From Poa pratensis (Eukaryota > Streptophyta > Magnoliopsida > Poales > Poaceae): a stretch of 64,000 nt of DNA. The position numbers and the translations under genes were made by a program. The stretch is from NCBI GenBank assembly GCA_947311845.1, contig CAMZMU010000107.1:19613166-19677165 (forward strand). The letters run 5' to 3'. Shown here one piece after another: positions 33,180-46,225 of this stretch (position 1 is its first letter; each line of letters starts with the position of its first letter). Below the pieces are notes generated by a model that worked only from the letters and a program-made list of their open reading frames with translations, ran no database searches and was not told the origin of the DNA.

Positions 33180-33731
33180 ATGCCGAAGCTTCCCCCCGGC
33201 AGCTGGGAGGGCTCTGATGTCACCAACGATGACTTGGAATGGACTGCGGAGCACCCGGCGTATAACATCTAACGTTATATGCCGAAAACCGGGGAAGGAA
33301 CTCCAACGGTCATCCAAACCGGGTGAACGCGTTGTATTTCTGGCGCACTCGAGCGCGGATTCGGACTCCCAGCGAGTGACTTCTTCCGGAGATTCTAGAT
33401 TTCTTCGGTCTGCAGCCTCACCACCTTCCGGCTAACTCCTTTGTCTCCCTATCTGCTTTACCTCCTTTATGGAGATATCTCGGTCTCTGGCCGACTATCA
33501 AAACCTGGGCGAACTATTTCCACCTCCCTGGAAACATACTATCCCGGGTAGTGACCGAAGGTGATGACCGCCTGTGGTGCGTCAAGCATTACCCCGAGGA
33601 CGGGCCCATCTTTCCCCGGATCACTGGCCTGGATACTTGCAAGAAATGGCAAAAGTCCTTCCTCTACGTGAAGAGCGCTGAAGGCCATGATGCCCTCAAT
33701 CTGCCCGAGTTCAAGATCGAGCCCCCGACAG
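33180..33731 (+). pseudogene. Antisense Transposase_28-type gene, truncated first copy
   Basis: Starts ATGCCGAAGCTTCC (MPKLPPGSWEGSDVTNDD) after an intron-like TTCTTGCAG, and runs to the N gap. It is a partial duplicate of the gene at 35150-39086. Frameshifts near 33245 and later break it. Probably an assembly duplicate. Confidence 0.7.
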
Positions 33732-33744
33732 NNNNNNNNNNNNN
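33732..33744. other. Assembly gap (13 N)
   Basis: Thirteen undetermined bases flanked by the duplicated sequence. Confidence 0.99.
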
Positions 33745-34501
33745 TCCGTGTCTTCTGAGCCTCGGGCAGGAGGCCTGCAGGACCCGTGAACTTTACTGAC
33801 ATTACTCGGCCCCTGTGCATTATCCGACATTACTGGTAAGGGTTCTTCCAGGCAACCCGGCTAGCTGAGCCGGATCTCTTCCAGGCAACCCGGCTAGCTG
33901 AGCCGGATCTCTTCCAGGCAACCCGGCTAGTCGAGCCGGGTCTCTTCCTCTGATCCGGCTAGACTTTGCCTGATGCCTCTTGGTCTCTTCCTGTCTTTAA
34001 ACATGATCCGGTCCGAGTGATCCGGTTTGTGAGACCCGGATTGACTTTCCATTCCACCTCTTTGCCCTACCCGGGGGCAACTCCCCGACAGTAGTCCCCG
34101 AAGCTGGTGCGGTCCTACAGCCTCGGATGAAGGGCCGTAGCAGGTTAAAAACCAACGCCTTTAACCGAATTCCATATCACCCAATCTTGTCTCAGGATTT
34201 CCTGGGACACTTGGCAGGGAATCTCTGCACAAAGCCTCATAATCCGGGTCTCTGATTTGACATGTCACTGACAACATATTATCCGGATCCATCAGGTACT
34301 TGAGTGTTTTTGACTAAATGACCCGCCTCCTCGGTTTCTGTGCTGACCGGCACACTTGATCCGCAGCACCGCTTCCAATTCTATGATCCACCGTGTGCTT
34401 GAAATACACGGCCACAGCTACGACCGCAAAGTTTTGGTTCACACCTGATCCAGCCACACCCCGGAAATCGTGCGGTAGTGCGCCCGTTACCATCTAGGGG
34501 C

Positions 34502-34509
34502 TATAAATA
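34502..34509 (+). promoter_or_regulatory. TATA box of the antisense gene (copy 2)
   Basis: TATAAATA, followed by a leader with a candidate 5'-UTR intron: donor GTGAGT at 34710 and acceptor TTGCAG ending 35136, 13 bp before the ATG at 35150. Confidence 0.65.
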
Positions 34510-35149
34510 GGGGTGCGGGGTTCCTCTTCTTCTTCCCCGCACCTCCCACTTCGAGAACTCCAACCGCGCCGTCGACGCCGCCGCGATCTCGCCCTTGCGA
34601 CCTTGCCGCGCCGGAGACCTCGACAACATCGGAGAAAATCGCCGGAGCCGCGCACCGCGCCGCACGCCGCCGTTTCTCCACCGCGCTTCTTCTTCGCCGC
34701 ACCACAACCGTGAGTTCCTCTTCTTCCGGCCATGGCGACCTCGAGCGAGTTCTTCTTTCGCCGTGAACTTGCACTGCTCTCCCTAGATTCACTAGCAAAT
34801 GAGTCCATTGCCTCGCCTTAGTGCATTGCCTAGATCTCCTTTCTAGGTTTTGCGCTAGATTGCCCCAGATCGGCTTGCCACTTCATGAACAGTTCCCTTA
34901 TTTTTACTCGGGATTTCATCTCTTTTTACTGCTGCGGTAGATCTTTCGTAACCCTAGATCCTTACAAAAAGGTGTTTTTAGTTACTAGCCGAATCACTTC
35001 TCCGCAGTAATCGGGCAACTCTATCCGGGATATCCTTTACCGAATCCCTTAACAGCTGATTCGGCTAGACCATTATCCGACTTGTTCTGGATTTGAGATT
35101 CCACATCTTCTAACTCGGCTATCCGATTTCTTGCAGGACTGATTCGGAT

Positions 35150-38100
35150 ATGCCGAAGCTTCCCCCCGGCAGTTGGGAGGGCTCTGATGTACCAACGATG
35201 ACTTGGAATGGCTGCGGAGCACCCGGCGTATAACATCTAACGTTATATGCCGAAAACCGGGGAAGGAACTCCAACCGGTCATCCAACCGGGTGAACGCGT
35301 TGTATTTCTGGCGCACTTCGAGCGCGGATTCGGACTCCCAGCGAGTGACTTCTTCCGGAGATTCCTAGATTTCTTCGGCCTGCAGCCTCACCACCTTCCG
35401 GCTAACTCCTTTGTCTCCTGTCTGCTTTTACCTCCTTTATGGAGGGATATCTCGGTCTCTGGCCGACTATCGAAACCTGGGCGAAGTACTTCCACCTCCG
35501 GAAACATACTATCCCGGGTAGTGACCCGAAGGTGATGACCGCCTGTGGTGCGTCAAGCATTACCCCGAGGACGGGCTCCATCTTTCCCCGGATCACTGGC
35601 CTGGATACTTGCAAGAAATGGCAAAGGTCCTTCTCTACGTGAAGAGCGTTGAAGGCCATGATGCCTCAATCTGCCCGAGTTCAAGATCGAGCCCCCACAG
35701 CCGAACTGAACTTCAATATGATCCGGCTGACGCTCTCGCGGAGCTTCAAATCGTACACCAAACTCTAGAGGATTTTCTGAGAAGGGCCTGCTCTCGGACG
35801 ATCTCCTCCGAGCCTTCGTCTCTCGCCGTGTCAGTCCTTTACAACAACGTCAGCACAAGATTTGCCATATGAGCGGTCTGCTAGATCCTACCCGGATCAG
35901 CAAACATGACCTCACCAGAGCTTCCGTCAGGAGACGGGTAAACGCTATTGCCTTCACCGAGATGTCGGATAAGTGGAAATGGGGCGTGGAGCCGTTCCAC
36001 CGAGACGCACTTCCACCTCAGGTTAGTTCATCATCCCCGGATTAACCCATACTCCACCAAAATGCCATTGGACTAATCCGGATCTGCCTTGATTCTACTG
36101 CAGCTGTTCGACCGCCAGATCACCGAAGATGGAGATCTTTCCACCAAGGTGTGGGCACGGGACCGCAGCCCGCTGCGCGAAGGCGAAGAGGATGCGGATA
36201 CGGACGATTATTTGCCGATTCCGCGCGCCAAGCCTATCCGCAAGGGTAAGCAACCGTCTATTTACAACCTTTCCGAGGATGAAGATGATGATTGCTGGAT
36301 CCTGGATCCTATTGATCCCATTCCGATTTCATGGTCACCACCTTGTGTTCCAGCCAAACCGGATGCTCAAGGGACATCTCGGAAACACCCTGACGCGTCC
36401 GGATCAGATGCCCCTCCAGCCAAGAGAATGAAGAAAACTGTCTCCAAACCGAATCGGCTGAAGGCCATGCCTACTACCAAGGGGTAATGCCAATTTTATT
36501 TGCTTTCTTCTTTTATTACCCGAGTCATCTTTATCCGAGTTAACTGTTTTATTTTACTCTATGCAGTGACGTCCTTGTCACCGAACAAACCCATTCATCC
36601 ATCCTTTCTCCCATTCCTCCACTGGATACGGCCATGGAGCACCAGTCTCCTAAAAGGCTGCCACCTCTCCCGCGCGTGCCACAACTGCCAAAACTCCCCC
36701 GCCGGATCTCGTCCCAGAGTCGGTTATTGACCTGGAGAGTGAGGAAATCTCGGGTTCGACCCGAGATTCAACTTGGCCACGTCCTCTGAAGGAGTTGGAG
36801 AAGGAGAAAGCCAAGACTTCGGCTAAGACATTGACTAAGCCGGATCCTCTCCCTACCGCCAAGGCTCTGAATCAAGAGCAGAAGAAGAAGAAACTGCAGC
36901 AGCAGCAACCTCTCGAGAAGCAGCAGAAACAGAAACAGGAAGCATCTAAACCACCCCAGCAAGCGTCACAGAACCAACCTAAGCAGTCAGACCCTGCCAA
37001 GACCTCGAGCGCATCACCTCTGCCTAAGCCGACTCCGGTTTCTTTTGGCACAACTCCAACAACCTCGGATAAGCAGATGGTCGCTAGTAAACCGGCTTCC
37101 GCCGCTCCATCAGTGACTCGGGTGCATGATCAGCTCTCTGAGGCGATTACTCGTGCCCGACTTAGCGGCCAGGTCTTGCCGAATCTCCGCACTCCGGGCG
37201 GCGACAAACTCGGCTCCGCAGAGGAATTTGTTAAGGCTTGGAACGCTGCGGACCTTGCCGAAGGCTCTTCTACAACAGCATCGCCACATCCGGCTGGGCC
37301 TAGCCGGATGTTTCAATCTCTACACTCTGTGCAGGCCTCGGTTACTGAAGCTAACCGGGTCTTCGAGGTAACAAAGCCGAATCTCGCTTTTAATTCACCA
37401 TGATCACTCTATACTATCCCCAGTCCCCGAGATTCGGGTCGAATGACTGATACTCCTCGAGTAAGAAAGTCATCCGGCTTGAATCTCTAACATTTGATCA
37501 TAGACTTTGTGCTAGCCAAACAAAAAATCGTGGGACTTCCAGTCCCCGAGTCTCTTTTCAAATTGATTCGGTCAACTTTCTTTTTTATTAATCTCGGGCC
37601 TCCAGTCCCCGAGATTCGTTTTGGCTTCACGCTGTTAGTCTCGGGTGCCAGTCCCCGAGACTCTTTTTACGCCATTAACTCCTCTTCTTTCAGGAAACCA
37701 CAACTGCTCGCAGCCGGATCTTTAAACAGCTAGTCCTGCAGCACCAGGCCCTCCAAGCTTCCTTTGATGCGCAAAGTGAGGAGATGAAAAAGAAAGATCA
37801 GGAGCACAAGCGCGCTTTATCGGAGGAGAAGTCAGAAGTGACCGGCTCCTGCGGGAGCTTGACCGAGTTGGAAAAGTGAAGGACAAGCTCAAAAAGACCG
37901 GGATACGCTGCAGAGGGAGAAAGACTCGATCCAGAAGGAGCGAGATACTTTCAAAGCCGGGATTGAGAAGCGGGCTGAATTGGACAAGAAAATCCAAACG
38001 CACGTTGCAGCCGCTGAGGCCGAAGCTCAAGCGGCGAAAGATGATCTGGCTGCTCACCAGGCGATCAGCGCGAAATGGCTTGCTGATCTCGCTATCCTCA

Positions 38101-39086
38101 ATGAAGACATGGATCGTAAGCTTGCCGAATCCCTTCTTTCCCTTCTGCTCTTATCCGCCTCATAATTTTTATTCCTTCTCGTCTAACTCAGTGTTAGCTC
38201 ATCTATATGTAGGAGAGTTTACCAGCATCCGGTTTCAAGCCGCCAAAGCTGTGAGAGATGCCCGAGCTGAGAGGGCTAAGATTGCTGGGGCCCTCTGCCA
38301 GAGACGTGGGATATTGAAGACCACATTACTGCACTGAAAGCTCGGATTGCTCCTTTAAAGGAGTCCCACACTGCTCTGTTCAATGCTAGTCTCAAAGCCC
38401 ACCAAGTTCTGTTTCCTGAAGTTCGGCAAGCCCAGTCAGCGGACGAGCTAATCAAAGACCTGGATCAGGCAGAGACCCGGCTAAGGCAGTGGAGATCTTC
38501 GTCCGCCCGCGCTGGTGCTGACGCAGGTTTGCTATTCATCATGTCTTGGTATGAGCTCATTGATCTTGCCAAGTACGCTCCCTTCGCCAGGGTTCTTCAT
38601 GGGCTTCAGATCCAGACCGGATCAAGATCCGTGAGGAAGCTGCTAACTTTATGGCCGAATTCGCCAACACCAAGCATCTTGATCTGCAAGCTCCGATCTA
38701 CTCGGATGGGGAAGATCTGAAGAGGAGGAATCAGATGATGCCTCACTTGACGACTACGCCGAGTCTGAGGCCGACTCTGGTGATTCGGCTGACTTCGCCG
38801 AACAACCTGCAGCTTGCGACTCGGCCAAGACCTCCAAGATGCCAGCCAGTGATTCGGCTGACACTGCCGAACAAGCTGTAATCCAAACTTCCAAGACGTC
38901 ATCCACTGATTCGGCTAAGGCCACAGAGCAAATCACCGCCAAGACGTCAGTTGATCCGGATGTTCCGAATCTGCCAAGCCCTCAAGCTCTCCGTCCAAAG
39001 TCATTCCTGCAAGTGAGGACCCTATCTCAACCGAGGTTCCTCCATCATCCGAGTCCATCCCTGCAACCGAGACGCCTGCAGCCTAG
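35150..39086 (+). pseudogene. Antisense gene of element E: Transposase_28 domain plus coiled coil
   Basis: Encoded opposite to gag-pol, downstream of integrase. The N-terminal domain is of the 'putative gypsy type transposon' family: GERVVFLAHFERGFGLPASD, FFRRFLDFFGLQPHHLPANS, FMEGYLGLWPTIETWAKYF. Then come an acidic/basic linker (NLSEDEDDDCWILDP, PPAKRMKKT), a Gln/Lys/Pro-rich stretch (36795-37100), a long coiled coil around 37700-38130 (DKKIQTHVAAAEAEAQAAKD), an acidic repeat zone with DSAD/DSAK, and a stop at 39084-39086. Several intron-like or indel breaks interrupt the frame. The role of such antisense genes in Tat elements is unknown; they are not transposases in any demonstrated sense. 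The family call is firm; exon structure is not resolved. Confidence 0.75.
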
Positions 39087-39705
39087 GCTTCGTCCTGATT
39101 TATCTTAATGAAAAAACGTTAAATCCCCGGTATGCCGGGAGCAGATGTAATATACAATTTTAAGTTCCTTCGAGACTATTTCTATTTTGCTTAACGTGAT
39201 CCGGACCAGGTTTATGTTGGATCATTTTAAACCGAGTCCCCGAGTGTGTTTTCTTGTTTACTATTTTTACCGGATCTTTGCTCTTGTCTACCTTTTAGGT
39301 GTTTGACAGTCGAGTCACAAGATAGGAAACATAGCATACAATACTTGAACATTCGAGTTTTGGTTTAGAATCATCTAACATAAACAAGAAAGAAATAACA
39401 GGGGTTAGTAAACGACATGTGCCGAATCGGTTTCGGACCGAGTCCCCGAGTCCATTTTCATGTTTCCCATATTCTCCACCTCTGCTCTTGACTACCATTT
39501 TGGTGTTTGTCAGTCGAGTCACGAGATCAACAACACAGCATACATTACTTGAATTTTGGGACGAAGTTCAAAACAATTCGACACATGAACGGTATGGACA
39601 AAACAGTAGTAAAAAACACATGCATAAGAACAAGGCAGTCCCCGAGTCCAGACTCGGATTGCCGAAATTTCATTCATGATAAACTGAGATACATACATTG
39701 CACCC

Positions 39706-40954
39706 TTAAGAGTAAAAGGGTCGAAGCAGAGCTACATTCCAGGGTCGCTTGGTTTCCTCTCCGGGTCTGTCCAGGCCATCCTTCCTTTGTTCCTGTGCAT
39801 CTACAAGGTAGTACGAGTCATTGTGCATAGCCTTGCTCACAATGAATGGTCCCTCCCATGGAGGTGATAACTTATGTCGACCCTTGCTGCGCTGCACCAG
39901 CCTTAGTACTAGATCTCCTTCATGAAATACACGAGGGCTGATCTTCCGACTATGATAACGTCGGAGACCCTGCTGATATACTGCTGTCCGAGACAGGGCC
40001 AATTCCCTTGCTTCCTCTAGCAGATCCACTGCATCTTCCCGAGCCTCTTTTGCCTCGGTTTCCGTATACATTGTCACCCTTGGTGCATCATATTCTATGT
40101 CAGTGGGTAGCACTGCTTCTGCCCCATATACCAGAAAAAATGGCGTATAGCCAGTTGACCTATTCGGCGTGGTCCTTAGACCCCATAGTACTGATGGTAT
40201 TTCATCTATCCAGCACCCCGGAGTCTTTACCAGGGTTCTATTAACCGGGCTTTTATCCCAGCTAATACCAAGCATTTGATCTTTCCACCTGTCCATTGGA
40301 CTCTGGGTGTGCCACTGAGGCTATATCTAACCGGATCCCCTTATTCATGCAGAATCGGGCAAACTCTCCCACAGCAAAGTTCGTGCCATTATCCGAGATG
40401 ATGCTGTGGGGGTAACCGTATCTCAAAATGATTTCTTTCAGGAAAGTTACAGCCGAATGACCATCCACTTTCCGGATCGGTTTTACCTCTATCCACTTGG
40501 TGAACTTATCCACCATCACCAGCATATGTGTCATGTTGCCCCTAGCCGGCTTGAATTCTCCCACCATATCCAAACACCATACAGCAAACGGCCAAGTGAT
40601 AGGTATTGTTTTGAGCGCCGATGCGGGTAGGTGTGTCTGCTTGGCAAACCTTTGGCATCCTTCACATTTTCGGACTATGTCCTCTGCATCTGCATGAGCA
40701 GTGGGCCAGTAAAACCCATGCCGGAATACTTTAGCCACCAGGGCTCTTGTACTGCAATGATGCCCACATTCTCCTTGATGTATCTCCAGGAGCATCTCCT
40801 TGCCCTCGGCTGGCTCCACGCAACGTTGTAGCACCTCGGTTGCACTCCTTTTGTATAACTCCTTATTTATGATGGTGTAACCCTTGGACCTCCTCTGCAC
40901 TCGCCTAGCTTCGGTTTCATCATTTGGCAAACTCCCCTCCGACATGAACTTCAT
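39706..40954 (-). pseudogene. Element E integrase
   Basis: Inserts retroelement DNA into the chromosome. The zinc finger has HHCSTRALVAKVF and CEGCQRFAKQ; the DDE core has CLDMVGEFKPARG (first Asp), SIISDNGTNFAVGEF (second Asp) and AHPESNGQVERSN (Glu). After a 1-bp frameshift near 40280 the C-terminal part follows: ELPSVLWGLRTTPNRSTGYT-like text, FFLVYGAEAVLPTDIEYDAP, and PPWEGPFIVSKAMHNDSYYL. There is no chromodomain, as expected for Tat elements. Dead by frameshift in this assembly. Confidence 0.9.
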
Positions 40955-41057
40955 GATTTCTTCAGCCCATTCCGGTACTGGATGTAAAGGGAATAATGTT
41001 CATCTATTTCCACTGGTTCGGCCGCCATTATCTCTTCTATCAGCCTTTGTCCATTCC

Positions 41058-43051
41058 CTAAGATTCGGTTAGCACCATCTTCTCTCTTCCCCTTTTTCCT
41101 AAGATTAGAGTAGCATTACCCGAGTCTCGGTTCGCAGTCCCCGAGTCTCGCCATGCAGTCCCCGGGTCCTCCCAAATGTACCCGACATCAACATTCATAG
41201 GAACAGCTTCAGATTCTTGCTTCGGGATAAAAATCGACTCGGAATCAGGTGAAGGTTTGATTGAAGGGATCCTTAGGTGATTCAAGGATATCCCGGGTGG
41301 GATTGCATCCCTAGACGACCCGAGTTTTGACAAGATATCAGCAGCTTCGTTCTCCAGCCGAGGTATGTGCTTGTACTCGCAACCTTCAAAAAACCCTGAA
41401 ATTTTCTGGACATGAAATCGATATAGTGCCATATTGGCATCCAGGGCATCCCAATTTCCAGAAGACTGCTGCACCACTAAATCTGAATCACCAAAACATT
41501 CTATCCGGCGGATGCCGATGTCCTTAGCCACATTAAGCCCATGGATCAGTGCCTCATATTCGGCCACATTGTTTGATGCTGAAAAATGAATCTGCAATAC
41601 ATATCGCAACTGATCTTGCTTTGGTGATGTGAGTACTATCCCAGCACCCAGTCCGATTTTGGTTTTGGAGCCATCAAAGTGCAACTTCCAGTAATTGTAA
41701 TCCGGCTTGGGTGGTTCATATTGCATCTCTGCCCAGTCACAAAGGAAATCCGGTAAAGCTTGAGACTTGATAGCATCTCTTCTCTCATAATGCGGGGTGT
41801 AAGGAGACACTTCTATTGCCCATTTGGCAACTCGGCCAGTCGCATCTTTGCACCCAATGATCTCCGAGATTGGAGCTTCGCATACAACGGTGATCGGATG
41901 CTCCTGGAAGTAATGTTTCAACTTCTTGGCCGCCAGGTATACACCATATGTCATTTTTTGGTAGTGAGGATAATTTTGCTTTGAGGTTGAGATCACCTCG
42001 CTTAAATAGTACACCGGTCTTTGCACGGATCTACCCTCCTCATCTCGCTCTACCACTATAACCACACTTACGACTCGGTTAGTGGCCGCAATGTAAAGTA
42101 ACATTGGTTCATTCGGCAAAGGTGACGCCAGAATTGGTGCAGTGGACAACATCTTTTTTAATTCATTGAAAGCCGAATCTGCTTGCGGGGTCCACGTGAA
42201 CCCGGTGCTCTTTTCATCAATTGATATAAGGGCAAGGCTTTTTCTCCTAGCCGACTCACAAATCGACTTAGCGAGGCTAGACACCCGGTAAATTTTTGTA
42301 CATCTTTTAGACATTTAGGCAATTTCATGTTTTCTATGGCCCGGATCTTAGCCGGATTCACTTCGATACCTCGGCTCGATACAAGGAAACCGAGCAACTT
42401 TCCAGCTGGGACCCCAAAGGTGCACTTATCCGGATTCAATTTCAACCGGTACTTTCTCAAGTTTACAAATGTTTCCTCGAGATCCTCGAGGAGAGTACGT
42501 TTTTCTTTAGTTTTGATGACAATATCATCGACATACACCTGCACATTTTTGCCCATTTGAGATTGTAAGCACTTCTGCATACATCTCTGATAAGTTGCAC
42601 CGGCATTTCTCAAACCGAAACACATGACACGATAGCAATACGCCCCATACGGGGTAATAAAAGCAGTCTTTATTTGATCTTTGGGGTTCAGTGGTATCTG
42701 GTGAAAACCAGAGTACGCATCAATAAAAGACAACAACTCACACCCAGCAGTAGAATCGATCACTTGATCAATCCGAGGTAAAGGAAACGGATCCTTCGGG
42801 CACGCCTTGTTCAGGTTGGTGAAGTCGATGCACATACGCCACACCTTGACCACCGCTGGTTCATCCTTCTTCTTCTCTACCAGAACCGGATTGGATATCC
42901 AGTCTGGATGCAACACCTCCATAATGAATCCGGCTGCAAGTAGCTTAGCCAGCTCATCAAGCACCACTTTTCTTCGGTCATCTGAAAGACGACGAGTCGG
43001 TTGCCTCACCGGCTTCACCTCCGGCCGGACAAATAAAGAGTGCTCTGCCAA
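41058..43051 (-). pseudogene. Element E reverse transcriptase, RNase H and second RNase H
   Basis: The reverse transcriptase (43051-42158) has VKVWRMCIDFTNLNKACPKD, FIDAYSGFHQIPLNPKDQ, the catalytic VQVYVDDIVIKTKE, and GIEVNPAKIRAIENM. A frameshift near 42240 leads to RNase H (DSAFNELKKMLSTAPILASP, RPVYYLSEVISTSKQNYPHY). After a linker comes a second, plant/archaeal-type RNase H: KLHFDGSKTKIGLGAGIVL, NNVAEYEALIHGLNVAKD, CFGDSDLVVQQ, IPRLENEAADILSKLGS. Two RNase H domains in tandem are the hallmark of the Tat lineage. Confidence 0.92.
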
Positions 43052-43135
43052 CTCCCTCGGAACACCAGGCAGGTCCTTAGCCGACCATGCGAAGATATCC
43101 CGATTCTCACGGAGGAAGTGACAGAGCGCGCTTTC

Positions 43136-44338
43136 CTATTTCTCGCCCAACCCGGCACCAATGATGGCCATGCGCTCCGGATTCTCCGGGTCAATGGGGA
43201 TCTTCTTTGTCTCCTTGGGCACCTCAAATGTTGCACCTGCATCCGGATTGGTCATGGCCAGCACACCGAGCTGAGCTGACTTTGCCATTGCCACTACTTC
43301 ATGCATCTTGCTCTTCTCCGCCTGGATCACCAACGACTCGGCTAAGGTGGAACCAACCGTGGCACACTGTATGGCCTTCTTGTAATCTCCCACAACGGTG
43401 ATGATACCATTTGGGCCAGGCATCTTCATCTTGAGGTAGGCAACATGAGTGGATATCATGAACTTGGCTAATGCCGGCCTGCCGAGCAGAGCATGGTATG
43501 GGCTCTCCAAGTCTACCACCTCGAATTCGAGACTCTCCAGTCTGTGATTGTCCTTGGTACCAAACAGCACATCCACCCAGATCTTTCCCATTGGGGAACA
43601 AGACACCCCGGGTACTATACCATGGAAGGTGCAACTGCTCTGCTGCAGCTGATTCGGCGAATAACCCAACTTGACCATTGTGTCCCGATACATGATGTTT
43701 ATAGCACTGCCATTGTCAACCAAGACTCGAGTGAATTTCACATTAATCTTTGGTCCAACCAAAGTCGGATCCACCACCAGTGCGTAGTTTCCTGGGCTGG
43801 GCATAACCCTGGGATTATCAGCCCTACTCCAAGTGATCTCCTGCTCGGACCAGTTCAGGTATTTTGGTACTGCTGGTGTGACTGCATTCACCTCCTTCGC
43901 CCTTCGTAGCTGACTTTTCTTGTCAGTTGGCTCGGTCACAAAAACCACATAGCTTTGATGAGCTTCCTTGTAATCATTTCCGGGGTATCCACCTTGCCGA
44001 CTTGGACCTGCATTGTTGTTGCCTCCCATATTTACCAGGTTAACCGGCTTTGTGGCTGCCGGCCTTGGAGCTCCTTCGTTCACCGGGGTTGCATTGGCTC
44101 CGGATAAAGGCGTATTTGGCCTGAAATTCGGTCTAGGAGCACCTCTCTGAGGTGGCCCTCTCTGACCTTCCGCCTGGATGCGATGATGCCAGCTACAATT
44201 CCGAGTTGAATGATTGGCCGGCTTGCGTGGGTCTGTTGTGTGATAACGGCAAGGCCCATCTATCATTGCCTCAAAAGTTAAAGGTGGACTCGGTCCATCC
44301 CACACTTTCTTTGCCAAGCACCTTGATTCGGCCTCCAA
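43136..44338 (-). pseudogene. Element E gag C-terminus and aspartic protease
   Basis: Open for 400 codons. The N-terminal end carries the zinc-binding box CRYHTTDPRKPANHSTRNC (C-H-H-C spacing), a disordered Pro/Asn/Gly stretch, then the protease with RVLVDNGSAINIMYRDTM (catalytic Asp in DNGS) and HALLGRPALAKFMISTHVAY. It ends in a region that should lead into RT; an indel near 43100 separates the frames. Confidence 0.88.
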
Positions 44339-44384
44339 GCTGGACCCTCATTTTTTGGTCTCTGGCTATCAGGATGATCCATAT

Positions 44385-46225
44385 TTACTGCAGCAACCTG
44401 GTCTGAGCCGTATCTGTAATCCGGATCTCTCCTTTTATAACCGAATCATGTCGGTCACTGGGCCTCAATGGTCCTGTTCGGTTGTTGACCGGTTGCCTCC
44501 TGCTAGTTCCCACCGCATCCAACGCTGGCTGCGTCGGATCGCCAAGAGCATATGTATCTGCTATCCGGATCATTTCAGCCAGTGTCTTTGGCATATCTCT
44601 CTGGAGCTTCTGCCAGAGCGGGGTGCCATGTCGGCAACCCTGCGCAAACCAAGAAATGGCCTGCTCCTCCACAACACCTTCACAAGAATTGCGAATGTTG
44701 CTCCACCGAGTCAAAAATTCTCGGTCTGTCTCCCGCTCTTCCTGCCTGCACGCAGACAAGAGCTGAGGTCGGTTTGGCCTCTTGTACGTGCTGGAGAAGT
44801 TGCTGTAAAAGCCTGTTCCAAATCCATCCAAGAGTTGATACTGCCCTCTGGCAAATTGTTCAGCCAAATCCGGGCTGGCCCTTCCAACATATGCGGGAGA
44901 TACCGGACCGCCCATCGGCGATTGCCCCCCGCAATGTGCACCGAGGATACATAGTCTATCAGCCAATCCTGTGGCTTGGTGCTGCCGTTATACGGCTTTG
45001 TGATTCGGCCAAGCTGAAACAATGGCACATTTGGCTCGTTCATTATCCGAGGTCCAAAGCAGGAGGACCTGGTGGGCCTTGCTCTTCCAGCCTCTCGGAC
45101 TGATAAATCCTATCCAACCTGAGACGCTGATCATCCGGAGCCAATGTCCGAGGTCCCAGCCTGGACGCAAGTGCATTATCATACGTTTGGTATCCGGCTC
45201 GCGCCATAGCCGAATTACCATCATCATAGTGGTAGCCCGCCTGGCCACCACCTTGTTGCTGCGCTTGCACCATCACTTGCTGCTCCTGCCGGGGTTGATT
45301 CTGCCCAGGAGGACGAGGTGGTTGACCTCGGCCAGCCGAATTGCCCCTTCCGGCTCCCGGATTGCCTTGACCGCCATTGTTTCTGCTCTGGCCACCTCTT
45401 CCTTGTGCCGCTAGTTGCTTGCCGGCATACTCGGCATCATAGGCCTGCAGCTGCTTGCTCTTGCCCGAATTCACGCTTGAGCCCGGTCAACTCCGACATG
45501 TGGGATGACGCTTGCCCCTTGGATCTCTGGCTAACAGCCTTAGCCGACAACCACTCGAGAACCACCAGCGTCCGGATTAGCTTTCCGAAAAGCCTCATTC
45601 TGCCTGTTACACACATCAACCAGCTCATTGACTCTTTCTGCCTGCTTGCGCCAAGCATCCCCGGTTAAAGTGGTCAACTCGGCTCGCGCTGCCGCTGCAG
45701 CCCTAAGATTTTGGCCGGGGAGCTATACACCGGCTTGCCTGTACCCGATCTATGACTAGTAGCCTTACTCGAGCTCGATCTTGCGGCTCTAGCTAACTCG
45801 TCATTGAGGTCCTTACCCCTGTTGCGCAAGTCAACTCTCTTGCGTGGGTGAGGCGCTACTGGAGTGAAACCATCGGTGATACCATTGGCAGCATTGTACT
45901 CTCTCATGTCTCTATCAAATGCTTGCCTAGACTCTACCACCAACCGGGCTTCTCTTTGCAACCTCAGGCGCTCTGCCTCTAACTGAGCTATAGTAAGCTC
46001 TACATTTGCCCCGGGCGCCACTGGCCGAGCCAACTTTTCGAGGACATCCTCTAAGGGAGCCTCCATACTTGACATGCCAAGTGGGCCAACCGGATCTGGT
46101 TTCTCCTTTGGGAATTTCGCCGTCCGAGTCGGCTTGTCAACCGGATCGGTTGGTGTGATCAGCTCCTCGGGTATGCTGTTGCCGGCATCTCCTTTGCCAG
46201 CTCCAGCACTTGCTCCGGTCATCAT
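44385..46225 (-). pseudogene. Element E gag
   Basis: Likely start is MMTGASAGAGKG at 46225. The N-terminal part is low-complexity with a coiled coil (NVELTIAQLEAERLRLQREA), then Gln/Gly/Pro-rich text (45474-45120). The capsid core follows: TKPQDWLIDYVSSVHIAGG, YLPHMLEGPARIWLNNLPEG, ETDREFLTRWSNIRNSCEGV, AISWFAQGCRHGTPLWQKL. It is split over at least three frames (shifts near 45660, 45470 and 44800). Confidence 0.85.

Larger units (their letters stand above)
31775..35697. repeat. ~1.95 kb direct duplication around an N gap
   Basis: 31775-33731 and 33745 to about 35697 are collinear and nearly identical, each running from inside the LTR (CCGTGTCTTCTGAGCC) into the antisense gene. They are separated by 13 N. 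Differences are mostly one-base indels. This looks like two assemblies of the same sequence joined at a gap. Confidence 0.85.

Noticed and set aside
35150..39086. Plus-strand frames in element E as a captured cellular gene
   Set aside because: The Transposase_28-type domain and the position after integrase match antisense genes typical of Tat-lineage elements.
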